From Woeseiaceae bacterium (lineage in GTDB: Bacteria; Pseudomonadota; Gammaproteobacteria; Steroidobacterales; Woeseiaceae): DNA of 64,000 nucleotides. Below the pieces are notes generated by a model, which worked only from the letters and a program-made list of their open reading frames with translations, had not been told where the DNA came from and made no database searches. Every line of letters begins with the position of its first letter. The stretch's first letter is position 1. Below are positions 26,313 to 35,428 of the stretch, in pieces. The DNA is taken from contig JAJFKR010000028.1 in the NCBI GenBank assembly GCA_021773095.1, positions 154,905 to 218,904 of the forward strand. The letters are read 5' to 3'. A program made the position numbers and the translations under genes.

Positions 26313-27884
26313 TTACGACAAGAACATCTTGTAAGCCGGGTTGTCACTTTCTTCCCAGTACATGTATCCAAGCCTGGCCAGATGGGCTTCGAGTTTGTCG
26401 GTTTCCGTCGCTGGTACGTCGATGCCGGCGAGCACACGGCCGTGATCAGATCCATGATTGCGGTAGTGAAACAAACTGATATTCCAGTCAGTACCGACCG
26501 CATTCAGGAATTCGAGCAATGCGCCGGGTCGTTCCGGAAATTCAAACCGAAAAAGACGTTCGTTTTGTACCTTTACCGATCGCCCGCCCACCATGTGTCG
26601 AACATGTAGCTTGGCCATCTCGTTGTTACTGAGATCAACGACTGGAAAACCCGCACTCGAAAGATCTGTCAGTAGTGCGCTGGCTTCTGGCTGACCACCG
26701 GACAATTGCACCCCAACAAAAATATGCGCCTTTTTCATGTCAGCGTAGCGATAATTAAACTCAGTGATACTGCGACGGCCGAGGACCTCGCAAAAATGAC
26801 GGAAGCTGCCTGGCTTCTCCGGTATTTCGACAGCGATCAGCATCTCGGTTTGATCACCGACGGCGGCACGCTCTGCAATATGCCGCAGACGATCGAAGTT
26901 AACGTTGGCTCCGCAACTAATGGTGACCAGCGTCTGGCCGCTGAGCTTGTTCTCGGCGACATACTTTTTTACCCCGGCGACAGCCAGTCCACCGGCGGGC
27001 TCAACGATGGATCGCGTGTCTTCGAATATATCGCGAATGGCCGCACAGCATTGATCGGTGTCGACTGTGATGATCTCGTCCACGAACTCCTGACACAGCC
27101 GGAATGTCTCGTCGCCAACACGGCGCACAGCGACACCGTCCGCGAAAATACCGACATGATCTAACGATACCGGTTCACCGGCAGCCAGAGAGTCCCTCAT
27201 CGCCGCGGAGTCGTCGGGCTCGACGCCAATAATACGGATATTCGGGTGCTGCAGTTTGATGCAGGTGGCGATGCCCGCGATCAGACCACCGCCACCGATC
27301 GGAACAAAAATGGCATCTATTTCGCTGCCGGTCTGTTTGAGTATTTCTGCACCGATCGTACCCTGACCCGCTATCACGGCCGGATCGTCGAAGGGGTGAA
27401 TGAAGGTCAATTGTTGTTCGGCCTCAAGCAGGCGCGCGTGCGCATAGGCATCGTCGTAGGCATCACCGCTAAGAACCACTTCGCCACCCAACGCCCGTAC
27501 GGCATCGACTTTAATCGATTGTGTGGTGATCGGCATTACGATAACGGCGCGAACACCCCTTTTCCTGGCGGCCAGCGCCACTCCTTGCGCGTGATTACCC
27601 GCTGAGCTACAAATTACGCCGTTGCCGAGTTCCGTATCAGTCAGCCCGGCGATTTTGTTGTAAGCACCACGTAGCTTGAATGAGAACACAGGTTGCAGGT
27701 CTTCGCGCTTCATCAGAACACGGTTTCCCAGCCGCGCCGAGAGATTGTTCGCGACCTCGAGTGGCGTCTCGATCGCGACCTCGTAAACGCTCGCGTCGCG
27801 GATTAGGTCCAGGTAGTTGATGGCGTCCATCTCGCGGTTATCGCATACCGTGCCCGCTACCGCAAAGGTAGCATTGGTAATCAT
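26313..27884 (-). CDS. ilvA: Threonine ammonia-lyase, biosynthetic
   Basis: The protein has 523 residues from the ATG at 27884, which is preceded by AAGGG; an ATG at 27830 is also possible. It is close to the 514 residues of E. coli IlvA, which deaminates threonine to 2-oxobutanoate in isoleucine synthesis. The PLP lysine is in VFSFKLRGAYN, with SSAGNHAQGVA and the glycine loop FVPIGGGGLIAGIA following. Two C-terminal ACT-like regulatory domains (LIAVEIPEKPGSFRHFCEVLG and FRFEFPERPGALLEFLNAVG) imply allosteric inhibition by isoleucine. Divergent from the dihydroorotase gene. Confidence 0.96.
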   Translation of the reverse strand: MITNATFAVAGTVCDNREMDAINYLDLIRDASVYEVAIETPLEVANNLSARLGNRVLMKREDLQPVFSFKLRGAYNKIAGLTDTELGNGVICSSAGNHAQGVALAARKRGVRAVIVMPITTQSIKVDAVRALGGEVVLSGDAYDDAYAHARLLEAEQQLTFIHPFDDPAVIAGQGTIGAEILKQTGSEIDAIFVPIGGGGLIAGIATCIKLQHPNIRIIGVEPDDSAAMRDSLAAGEPVSLDHVGIFADGVAVRRVGDETFRLCQEFVDEIITVDTDQCCAAIRDIFEDTRSIVEPAGGLAVAGVKKYVAENKLSGQTLVTISCGANVNFDRLRHIAERAAVGDQTEMLIAVEIPEKPGSFRHFCEVLGRRSITEFNYRYADMKKAHIFVGVQLSGGQPEASALLTDLSSAGFPVVDLSNNEMAKLHVRHMVGGRSVKVQNERLFRFEFPERPGALLEFLNAVGTDWNISLFHYRNHGSDHGRVLAGIDVPATETDKLEAHLARLGYMYWEESDNPAYKMFLS

Positions 27885-27932
27885 TAATAGACCCTTTCAT
27901 AATGTGGCTTCCGAGCAACCAGGATCGACCTT

Positions 27933-29273
27933 TTGAGCAAGCTTCTCCTAAAGAACGCCCGACTCGTTAATGAAGGCGAAATCCGGGATGCGGATGTGCT
28001 GTTAGACGGCGACCGTATCGTCAATATCGCGGTATCGATCGCAGCACCGGATGGAGCGAGTGTCATCGACGTTGCCGGCAAGTACCTGTTGCCGGGCATG
28101 ATCGACGATCAGGTTCATTTCCGTGAGCCCGGTATGACCCATAAGGGCGACCTCGCGTCGGAGTCTGCTGCCGCTGCTGCCGGCGGCATAACCAGCTTCA
28201 TGGATATGCCCAACGTTGATCCGCAGACGACAACCCGCGCCGCATTGCGCAATAAGTACGGGATCGCAGAAAATCGCTGCACGGCCAACTACGGCTTTTA
28301 TCTGGGTGCGACCAATAACAACATCGAGGAGATCAAGGCGCTGCAGGTTGGTGAGGGTGCCGGCATTAAGGCATTCATGGGTGCATCGACGGGAGATATG
28401 CTCGTCGATAATCCGGAGGCGCTGGAGAAGCTGTTCCAGCATGCGCCGACTATCGTTCTCACTCATTGTGAGGATTCGCCCATGATCTGGGCCAACGAAG
28501 CGGCAGCACGTGAGAAGTTTGGCGACGATGTACCATTTCGTGAACACCCGGCGATTCGATCGGCAGAGGCCTGTATTAAGTCCTCAAGGCTGGCCGTCGA
28601 TCTGGCGTCCAGACACGCAGCGCTGTTGCATGTCCTGCACCTGACGACCGCGATTGAAATGGATTTATTTTCCAAAGCCCATCGATCGGAGAAGAGAATC
28701 ACCGCCGAAGTTTGTGTACACCACTTGTGGTTTGACGATTCTCGTTACGACGAGCTGGGCGCCAAAATAAAGTGCAATCCGGCCATCAAAACTGCGGCTG
28801 ATCGCGAAGCACTGATCAGGGCGCTCAATGATCGACGCATCGACATAATCGCCACGGACCATGCGCCGCACACTACGGCCGAAAAATCGGAAAGCTATTT
28901 CAAGGCGCCAGCGGGGTTGCCACTGGTGCAACACGCGTTGCTGACATTATTCGATCTCGCTGCGGACAAACAGATTAGCGTCGAACTTATTGCCGACAGG
29001 GCCTGCCATGCGGTGGCAGATATATTTGGCGTTAAGGACAGGGGCTATATCCGGGAGGGCTGGTTTGCGGACCTCGTGATTGTTGATGCAGACAAACCCT
29101 GCCGTATTGTTCCATCGACTCTGCTGAGCAAATGCCAGTGGTCACCATTCGAGGCGCACGAATTTTCGGCCACCATCGACACGACGATTGTAAATGGGGA
29201 AGTTGTATATCGTGATGGCGGCCTCACAGGTGTTGTTGCTGGCCAGAAGCTCGAATTTGGGCGAGCGCGCTGA
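27933..29273 (+). CDS. pyrC: Dihydroorotase of the Bacteroidetes-like QxH type
   Basis: The protein has 446 residues. The start is a TTG at 27933 preceded by AGGA. Dihydroorotase closes carbamoylaspartate to dihydroorotate in pyrimidine synthesis. The usual metal motif DxHxHxREPG reads DDQVHFREPG here: Gln replaces the first histidine. A lysine that can be carboxylated is in GIKAFMGASTGDM, with histidines in VLTHCED and LLHVLHLTT, and the catalytic Asp in IIATDHAPHT. The same DQVHFREPG variant is known in dihydroorotases of Bacteroidetes. An AllB-like allantoinase function is less likely. No other pyr gene is nearby. Confidence 0.85.
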   Translation: MSKLLLKNARLVNEGEIRDADVLLDGDRIVNIAVSIAAPDGASVIDVAGKYLLPGMIDDQVHFREPGMTHKGDLASESAAAAAGGITSFMDMPNVDPQTTTRAALRNKYGIAENRCTANYGFYLGATNNNIEEIKALQVGEGAGIKAFMGASTGDMLVDNPEALEKLFQHAPTIVLTHCEDSPMIWANEAAAREKFGDDVPFREHPAIRSAEACIKSSRLAVDLASRHAALLHVLHLTTAIEMDLFSKAHRSEKRITAEVCVHHLWFDDSRYDELGAKIKCNPAIKTAADREALIRALNDRRIDIIATDHAPHTTAEKSESYFKAPAGLPLVQHALLTLFDLAADKQISVELIADRACHAVADIFGVKDRGYIREGWFADLVIVDADKPCRIVPSTLLSKCQWSPFEAHEFSATIDTTIVNGEVVYRDGGLTGVVAGQKLEFGRAR

Positions 29274-29287
29274 GTCGCTGGAAACAG

Positions 29288-29315
29288 TTTACTTTCCCTG
29301 CGATGTCGCTATGCT
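29288..29315 (+). promoter_or_regulatory. Possible sigma-70 promoter of the 2-oxoacid oxidoreductase operon
   Basis: TTTACT (29288-29293), a 16-base spacer and TATGCT (29310-29315) lie 60-90 bases before the first start codon. The hexamers are weak matches. Confidence 0.35.
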
Positions 29316-29377
29316 AGCGCCAAATCAATGACCGTAACCAATTGCCGGGCCAGGGGTGGCCGGGTGTGAACATCTGA

Positions 29378-31192
29378 ATGAAGCCAACAGATACTTCCAG
29401 GCCTGAGTACTTCCACAAGGTCGTCGATTGCCAGTGGGGCTGTCCTGCCCACACTGATGTTCCTGCGTATATCCGCATGATCGCGCAAGGCGATTTCTCC
29501 GGCGCGTATATGGAGAATCGCAAATCCAATGTTTTTCCCGGCATTCTTGGACGCGTCTGTGATCGTCCTTGTGAGCCGGCCTGCCGACGCGGTCGGGTCG
29601 AAGACAGCCCCGTCGCGATTTGCCGACTAAAGCGCGTTGCAGCTGATCATCGTGATGATATTAGCGGTCGACTACCAAGAGCCCCGGATTCGAGCAATGG
29701 AAAAAAAGTCGCGTTGATTGGCGCTGGTTGTGCATCATTAACCGTTGCGAACGACCTGGCGCCACTGGGCTATGAAGTCACCATTTTTGAAGCTTTGCAG
29801 ACAACAGGTGGCCTCATGCGGACAAACATTCCGCAGTTTCGTTTGCCTCCGAAGGTTCTTGATGAGGAGATCGGCTACATCCTTGACATGAATGTCGATC
29901 TTAAATTGAATCATCCGATTGAAAGTCTGCGGGGATTGCTCGAGGAAAACTTCGACGCGGTATTCGTGGGCACGGGCGCACCGCATGGCAAGAACCTTGA
30001 GATTCCGGGTCGCTATGATTCTGATCGCATCCATATCGGTATTGAGTGGCTCGAGTCCGTGGCCTTCGGGCACATTAAAGAGGTTGGCGAGAAGGTGCTG
30101 ATCATCGGCGTCGGCAATACGGCGATGGATTGCTGCCGAACGTCGCTCAGAATCGGAGCGAAGGCAGTCAAGGTGATGGCCAGAAAGCCGCGCGAATTCT
30201 TTAAGGCATCGGACTGGGAACTCGAAGATGCCGAAGAGGAAAACATTGAAATACTGGTTAATCATTCGCCCAAAGAGTTTGTAATCGAAGACGGAAAGCT
30301 CGTGGGTATGAAGTTCGAATTGATGGAATACAAGATTGACGAAAATGGCGGCATCGATCGCGGCACGGTTACGGGTGAAAAAATAATTCTGTGCGACGAT
30401 GTCGTTCTCGCGATCGGCCAGGACAATGCATTTCCGTGGATCGAACGTGATATTGGCATCGAGTTTGACGACTGGGATTGTCCGATCGTCGACGACAGCA
30501 CGATGATGTGCGGTCATGACGGTGTATTCTTTGGTGGCGATTCAGCATTCGGTCCGAAGAATATTATCTGGGCCGTAGAGCATGGCCATCAGGCCGCGAT
30601 ATCGATACATCGATATTGCCAGGGTGAAAGCATTGCGGACCGTCCTCCCTATGGCCTGAACCTCGCCAGCCAGAAGATGGGCATGCACGAGTGGAGTTTC
30701 TCAAATTACTACGATGATGCATCACGCGGATTGATGCCGCATGTCGATCTAAAAGAACGCTTCAAGAAAATCGATATCGAGGTTGAGCTTGGTTTCACCG
30801 CAGAGCAGGCCGTGCAGGAGGTCGAACGCTGTCTCAATTGCGACATACAAACGGCCTTTAGCGCTGATCTTTGTATTGAATGCGACGCCTGCATCGACGT
30901 TTGCCCGGTGAAATGTTTGACGATCACCGCAAATGGCGAAGAAGACGAACTTCGAACTCGTTTGTCGGCACCGGCGGAGAATCACGACCAGGCTTTATAT
31001 GTGTCAACCGAGCTTCCTCATACCGGAAGGGTAATGATCAAGGATGAAGATATCTGTGTTCACTGCAGCCTTTGTGCCGAGCGCTGCCCAACCGGTGCGT
31101 GGGATATGCAAAAATCAAGAATTCTTGTTCCCTACGCAAAAGATGAACTACCGGATGATCAGGTACTGCCAGCGACTGGATCCGGGTCCTAG
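29378..31192 (+). CDS. GltD-like flavoprotein with N- and C-terminal iron-sulfur modules
   Basis: The protein has 604 residues. The N-terminal cysteine-rich module CQWGCPAHTDVPAY...CDRPCEPACRRG binds two iron-sulfur clusters, as in glutamate synthase small subunits and dihydropyrimidine dehydrogenase. The FAD fold begins with VALIGAGCASLTVANDLA (Cys in place of the usual Pro) and the NAD(P) fold with LIIGVGNTAMDCCR. The C-terminus has two ferredoxin motifs, CIECDACIDVCPVKC and CVHCSLCAERCPTG. It precedes the 2-oxoacid oxidoreductase genes by 9 bases. It most likely links the pyruvate/2-oxoglutarate enzyme to NAD(P)H, so the glutamate synthase name would be misleading. Confidence 0.88.
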   Translation: MKPTDTSRPEYFHKVVDCQWGCPAHTDVPAYIRMIAQGDFSGAYMENRKSNVFPGILGRVCDRPCEPACRRGRVEDSPVAICRLKRVAADHRDDISGRLPRAPDSSNGKKVALIGAGCASLTVANDLAPLGYEVTIFEALQTTGGLMRTNIPQFRLPPKVLDEEIGYILDMNVDLKLNHPIESLRGLLEENFDAVFVGTGAPHGKNLEIPGRYDSDRIHIGIEWLESVAFGHIKEVGEKVLIIGVGNTAMDCCRTSLRIGAKAVKVMARKPREFFKASDWELEDAEEENIEILVNHSPKEFVIEDGKLVGMKFELMEYKIDENGGIDRGTVTGEKIILCDDVVLAIGQDNAFPWIERDIGIEFDDWDCPIVDDSTMMCGHDGVFFGGDSAFGPKNIIWAVEHGHQAAISIHRYCQGESIADRPPYGLNLASQKMGMHEWSFSNYYDDASRGLMPHVDLKERFKKIDIEVELGFTAEQAVQEVERCLNCDIQTAFSADLCIECDACIDVCPVKCLTITANGEEDELRTRLSAPAENHDQALYVSTELPHTGRVMIKDEDICVHCSLCAERCPTGAWDMQKSRILVPYAKDELPDDQVLPATGSGS

Positions 31193-31201
31193 AGAATTTA
31201 A

Positions 31202-33004
31202 GTGGCCACAGTAAACGACGTCGTAATCAAGATCGCCACAGTAAACGGCACCGGTTCCGCCAGCGCGAACAGCCTGTTGATGAAGTCCATTTTTCGCATG
31301 GGCATTCCGGTGGTTGGCAAGAATTACTTTCCCTCCAATATTCAGGGCCTGCCAACCTGGTACGAAATACGCGTGACCGGTGATGGCTATCAATCACGCT
31401 CGAACCGCGTCGACGTCATGGTGGCGATGAACGCGCAAACCTACGCTCGAGACATGGCCGACGTCAAAGCGGGTGGGTGGTTGATTTACGATTCAACCTG
31501 GCCGCGGGGTCAGCAGCTGGATCGTGATGATATTACTGTCATCGGAATCCCGTTTTCCAGACTGTGTAACGAAAACTTCGACGGTGCGCGGGCGCGTATC
31601 CTTATGAAAAATATTGCCTATGTCGGGGCGGTCGCCGCTTTGCTTGGTATTGATCTCGACGTAATCACGAAGTTGCTCGAGGAAACATTCGCGGCGAAAG
31701 CACACCTTATCGAGTCCAACATGACGGCTATTCAGCTCGGTTTTGATGCGGCGCGGGAGACCATTTCCTGCCCACTGCCGATGAGCGTCGCAGCGATGGA
31801 CGAAACGTCGGGCAGCATAATCATGGACGGCAACACAGCGGCAGGTCTTGGCTGCATGTATGCCGGCGCGACAGTTGGAGCCTGGTATCCGATCACGCCA
31901 TCCACCTCGCTGATGGACGCATTCCGGGATTTCTGTCTGCAATATCGGATTGATCCGGAGTCGGGCAAGCGTACCTACTGCATCATTCAGGCGGAAGACG
32001 AACTCGCCGCCATTGGCATGGTGCTCGGTGCTGCATGGAATGGCGCGCGATCATTTACACCGACCAGCGGGCCGGGTATCTCATTGATGAGTGAATTCAT
32101 CGGCTATGCCTACTACGCAGAAATACCGACGGTAATTTTCAACGTGCAGCGTACCGGCCCCTCGACCGGAATGCCCACACGGACGCAGCAATGCGACATT
32201 ATTAGCTGCGCTTTTGCTTCGCACGGCGATACCAGGCATGTGTTGCTGTTTCCGGCCGATCCGGGCGAGTGTTTCTACATGGCAGTCGAGGCGTTCGATA
32301 TGGCCGAACGGCTGCAGACGCCGGTCATTGTAATGTCAGACCTCGATATCGGCATGAATGACTGGATGATTCCCGAGCTTGAGTGGGATGAAAACTACGT
32401 GCCGGATCGCGGCAAGGTATTGAACGCCGAACAACTTGAGGAAATGGACAAGTTCTATCGCTATCTTGACGTTGATGGCGACGGAATTCCGTATCGTTCG
32501 TTGCCCGGCGTGCACCCGAAAGGGGCGTACTTCACGCGCGGCTCCGGTCACACCAAGTTCGGTGCCTATACCGAGGATTCAGCGGCCTATCAGGAAGTTA
32601 TAGACCGATTGCTGATCAAGTGGGAAACGGCACGCACTATTTTGCCGAAGCCCGTTATTCGATTTTCGAAATCGAACAAGGCCGGTATCATCACGATTGG
32701 CAGCGGCGACGGTGCCTGCGAAGAGGCGCTGAATCGGCTGGCGAAGCAGGATGTCAATCTGAACTACTGCAGGATCAAGGCATTTCCATTCAGTGAAGAG
32801 GTCAGTGATTTCATCAGACAACACGACGTCGTCTATGTGGTGGAACAAAATCGAGATGCCCAGCTTCGCACATTGCTGATCAACGATATCGAGGCGGACC
32901 AGAGCAAACTTGTTCCATTGCTGCACTACGATGGCATGCCGATCACCGCCGGATTTGTTGTAGACGGAGTGCTTCTGGAAATCGCAAAAGGCCAGGCTGC
33001 CTGA
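31202..33004 (+). CDS. 2-oxoacid:acceptor oxidoreductase, fused gamma-alpha chain
   Basis: The protein has 600 residues, GTG start at 31202. The N-terminal ~190 residues are the gamma domain (VNGTGSASANSLLMKSIFRMGI, PSNIQGLPTWYEIRVT). The rest is the alpha chain, with GNTAAGLGCMYAGATVGAWYPITPSTSLMD and the TPP-contact region LGAAWNGARSFTPTSGPGISLM. The fused order gamma-alpha is that of KorA-type 2-oxoglutarate:ferredoxin oxidoreductases. The preferred 2-oxoacid cannot be fixed from sequence alone; 2-oxoglutarate is the commonest for this architecture. It forms the heterodimer with the next gene, 16 bases away. Confidence 0.9.
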   Translation: MATVNDVVIKIATVNGTGSASANSLLMKSIFRMGIPVVGKNYFPSNIQGLPTWYEIRVTGDGYQSRSNRVDVMVAMNAQTYARDMADVKAGGWLIYDSTWPRGQQLDRDDITVIGIPFSRLCNENFDGARARILMKNIAYVGAVAALLGIDLDVITKLLEETFAAKAHLIESNMTAIQLGFDAARETISCPLPMSVAAMDETSGSIIMDGNTAAGLGCMYAGATVGAWYPITPSTSLMDAFRDFCLQYRIDPESGKRTYCIIQAEDELAAIGMVLGAAWNGARSFTPTSGPGISLMSEFIGYAYYAEIPTVIFNVQRTGPSTGMPTRTQQCDIISCAFASHGDTRHVLLFPADPGECFYMAVEAFDMAERLQTPVIVMSDLDIGMNDWMIPELEWDENYVPDRGKVLNAEQLEEMDKFYRYLDVDGDGIPYRSLPGVHPKGAYFTRGSGHTKFGAYTEDSAAYQEVIDRLLIKWETARTILPKPVIRFSKSNKAGIITIGSGDGACEEALNRLAKQDVNLNYCRIKAFPFSEEVSDFIRQHDVVYVVEQNRDAQLRTLLINDIEADQSKLVPLLHYDGMPITAGFVVDGVLLEIAKGQAA

Positions 33005-33019
33005 GCGGGGAATTCGATA

Positions 33020-34075
33020 ATGAGTTACATAGCGAAACCAAAAGTCTCACATCCGGGCATGCCGAAAAACAAGCTCGGACTGACCTCGCGTGATTATGAA
33101 GGCACGGTATCGACTCTATGTGCAGGCTGTGGTCATGACTCTGTAACCGCAGCTATCATTCAGGCCGTGTTTGAGCTGGGTATCGAGCCGCATATGCTGG
33201 CGAAAATGAGCGGCATTGGATGTTCATCCAAAACACCCGCGTACTTCGTCAGTCAGGCGCACGGCTTCAATTCAGTTCATGGCCGTATGCCATCGGTGAC
33301 GACGGGCGCCAATGCGGCGAATCGGGACATGAAATACATTGGTGTGTCCGGTGACGGCGATTCGTTATCTATCGGCGTTGGCCAGTTCGTACACGCTATC
33401 AGACGCAACCTTAATATGTGTTACGTCATTGAGAATAACGGCGTTTACGGTCTCACCAAGGGGCAGTTTTCGGCATCGGCCGATATCGGCAGCCTACCCA
33501 AGAAGGGATTACCAAATACGCAGGAACCGATTGACCCGGCGAGCACGGCATTGAGTCTGGGCGCCACCTACATTGCTCGAAGCTTCTCCGGGGATAAAGA
33601 GCAGCTGGTGCCGTTGCTAAAGGGCGCGCTAATGCATCGCGGTTTCGCGTTGGTAGATATTGTGAGTCCCTGTGTTACGTTCAATGACCACGAAGGCTCG
33701 ACCAAGAGTTATGCGCACACACGGCAATTTTATCATCATGTTGCCGATATCGATTACATTCCGCCGACTGAGGAAATCAAGGCATCCTATGATTTGGGCG
33801 AAGCGATGCCGATCAAACTGCATGACGGCAGCACGATTATTCTTCGCAAGGTCGACAAGGAATATGATCTGACGAGCAGGGCGTCCGCATTCAAGTTTTT
33901 GCGCGAGCGTTTCAATGCGGGTGAAATTACCACGGGCCTGTTGTACCTCGACGAGTCTCGAGTCGAAATGCACGAACTGCTGGGCAATGTTGATACGCCA
34001 TTATCGCAATTACCACTTGAAGATCTGATCCCGGGTGCGGAAGAGTTGAAAAAGCTGCAAGCTCGCTACCGATAA
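33020..34075 (+). CDS. 2-oxoacid:acceptor oxidoreductase, beta chain
   Basis: The protein has 351 residues. It holds the thiamine-diphosphate site: GDGDSLSIGVGQFVHAIRRN with IENNGVYGLTKGQFSAS. Upstream, CAGCGHDSVTAAI and MSGIGCSSKTPAYF supply the Cys residues that bind the [4Fe-4S] cluster. The 351-residue length and C-terminal helices are normal for KorB. Operon: flavo-iron-sulfur protein, gamma-alpha, beta, all tightly spaced. The reaction is oxidative decarboxylation to acyl-CoA or, reversed, reductive carboxylation. Confidence 0.92.
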   Translation: MSYIAKPKVSHPGMPKNKLGLTSRDYEGTVSTLCAGCGHDSVTAAIIQAVFELGIEPHMLAKMSGIGCSSKTPAYFVSQAHGFNSVHGRMPSVTTGANAANRDMKYIGVSGDGDSLSIGVGQFVHAIRRNLNMCYVIENNGVYGLTKGQFSASADIGSLPKKGLPNTQEPIDPASTALSLGATYIARSFSGDKEQLVPLLKGALMHRGFALVDIVSPCVTFNDHEGSTKSYAHTRQFYHHVADIDYIPPTEEIKASYDLGEAMPIKLHDGSTIILRKVDKEYDLTSRASAFKFLRERFNAGEITTGLLYLDESRVEMHELLGNVDTPLSQLPLEDLIPGAEELKKLQARYR

Positions 34076-34096
34076 TCGCCGGGTTTCTGAGTGCTG

Positions 34097-35428
34097 TTAG
34101 CCCCAGATCCGTTTCCACCAGGGCTCTTTGTCCTTTGCTGGTCCCTCGGGGAACGGAATTTTCCTGCGGATATCCTCGATGTCCCAGCCAGTCAGGTTGG
34201 CAAGCTGCTGGGCTTCGCGTTCCTGTCGTTCACGAACGGAGGCCCGATACTCGCTGATGTCGCACGATGCTTCACCTTTAAAGGGTCGGCGAATGACGTA
34301 GCGACCCTGATAGTTCTGGCGATCACCGGTTTCCTGAAAAACGAGATCTTCGGGAAAGTGCTCACTGTCGTAACGTACGTGCAGGCGGGTGACAAACACA
34401 TCTTGTACAGGCATCGGTGCGATCTTGCTGCCGCCCTGACCGCCAACCCAGAAGACACCAAGCTTACGCAGGTCTTGTGCGCTTAGTGGATCGGCGGCAC
34501 AGGGATCACACCAGGCCATGTCCCAGGCGTACTCAAGGAAAACGGCGCGCTCGTTCTCCGCATCGACCTGTTTCGTAAACATGTCGCGGTAGAACTCGGC
34601 GAATTCGGCCTGTACAAATTCCGGCACATCCATGTTGCTCGGGAGTTTCACAGTACGATAATTCGTGGTCTCAACTCTTCCAGAGCGTGTCAAGGCGTAA
34701 ATGTATAGCTCTTGTTTACCCTTTGCATTCAGCGTACCGAGCCGTATCGGCAGCATGAATTTATTGCTCTCATAAGCAACCTGCAGCGGGCGTAAGTATT
34801 GATAACCGAGCTTCGACTGTTCCTCGAGATTGACCTTCGCAACGAAGAATCGCATGTCCTGCTTCAGGTAACTGTCGACAACTTTTTCGGCACCACGCGG
34901 CAGACGATACTCGTTTTTCTTCAGCCATTGGATAAGGCCGCCGCTGTCTTTTGCAGACAGGATCAAAATATCGTACTCACCAACGGTGTAACTCGCCTCA
35001 ATCGTGACACCCAAAGAGCGAGCCGCCTTGCTGGATGCCTCGAGGACGGCTGATTGCGGGAAAGCCTGGTCGGCGGACATCTTGTGGCGCTCGTAGCGCA
35101 TGCAGGGGTCGGGATCATGATACTCGACAAGCCTTGGCGCGGTGTAAGCGTCGAGATGCTGAACAATGCTTCGGTCGCCGACATTAATCTGCTCGCGCTC
35201 GATTTTCGTTGGTACCGGAATGACGACGGCAAAGTCTTCAACATCACCCTCGAAATCATTGGCCATCGTAATGACCGTGCGGTTTTCGTCGCGCACCAGC
35301 ACGACTTGTGATGCCTTGTTAAACAGACTGGTGTCCGCACGAGCGACGTAAAAGCCACAAAAAGCCTCGGCGGTTGTACCCACAATGACGGTCACGGCCG
35401 CCGCGATAATAGTTGCGATAATTCGCAT
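34097..35428 (-). CDS. DUF2330-domain exported protein
   Basis: The protein has 443 residues from the ATG at 35428, which has a perfect AAGGAGTG site. The track ORF extends 35 further residues that overlap the upstream gene. A signal peptide (IIATIIAAAVTVIVGTTAEA) precedes FCGFYVARADTSLFNKASQVVLVRDENRTVITM, the DUF2330 opening. Cysteines in DPDPCMRYE and AWCDPCAADPLS suggest metal or disulfide binding. The start codon overlaps the stop codon of the RnfD-like gene (TAATG). DUF2330 and lone RnfD-like genes often occur together, so they may form one envelope electron-transfer or assembly unit (inference). Confidence 0.85.
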   Translation of the reverse strand: MRIIATIIAAAVTVIVGTTAEAFCGFYVARADTSLFNKASQVVLVRDENRTVITMANDFEGDVEDFAVVIPVPTKIEREQINVGDRSIVQHLDAYTAPRLVEYHDPDPCMRYERHKMSADQAFPQSAVLEASSKAARSLGVTIEASYTVGEYDILILSAKDSGGLIQWLKKNEYRLPRGAEKVVDSYLKQDMRFFVAKVNLEEQSKLGYQYLRPLQVAYESNKFMLPIRLGTLNAKGKQELYIYALTRSGRVETTNYRTVKLPSNMDVPEFVQAEFAEFYRDMFTKQVDAENERAVFLEYAWDMAWCDPCAADPLSAQDLRKLGVFWVGGQGGSKIAPMPVQDVFVTRLHVRYDSEHFPEDLVFQETGDRQNYQGRYVIRRPFKGEASCDISEYRASVRERQEREAQQLANLTGWDIEDIRRKIPFPEGPAKDKEPWWKRIWG

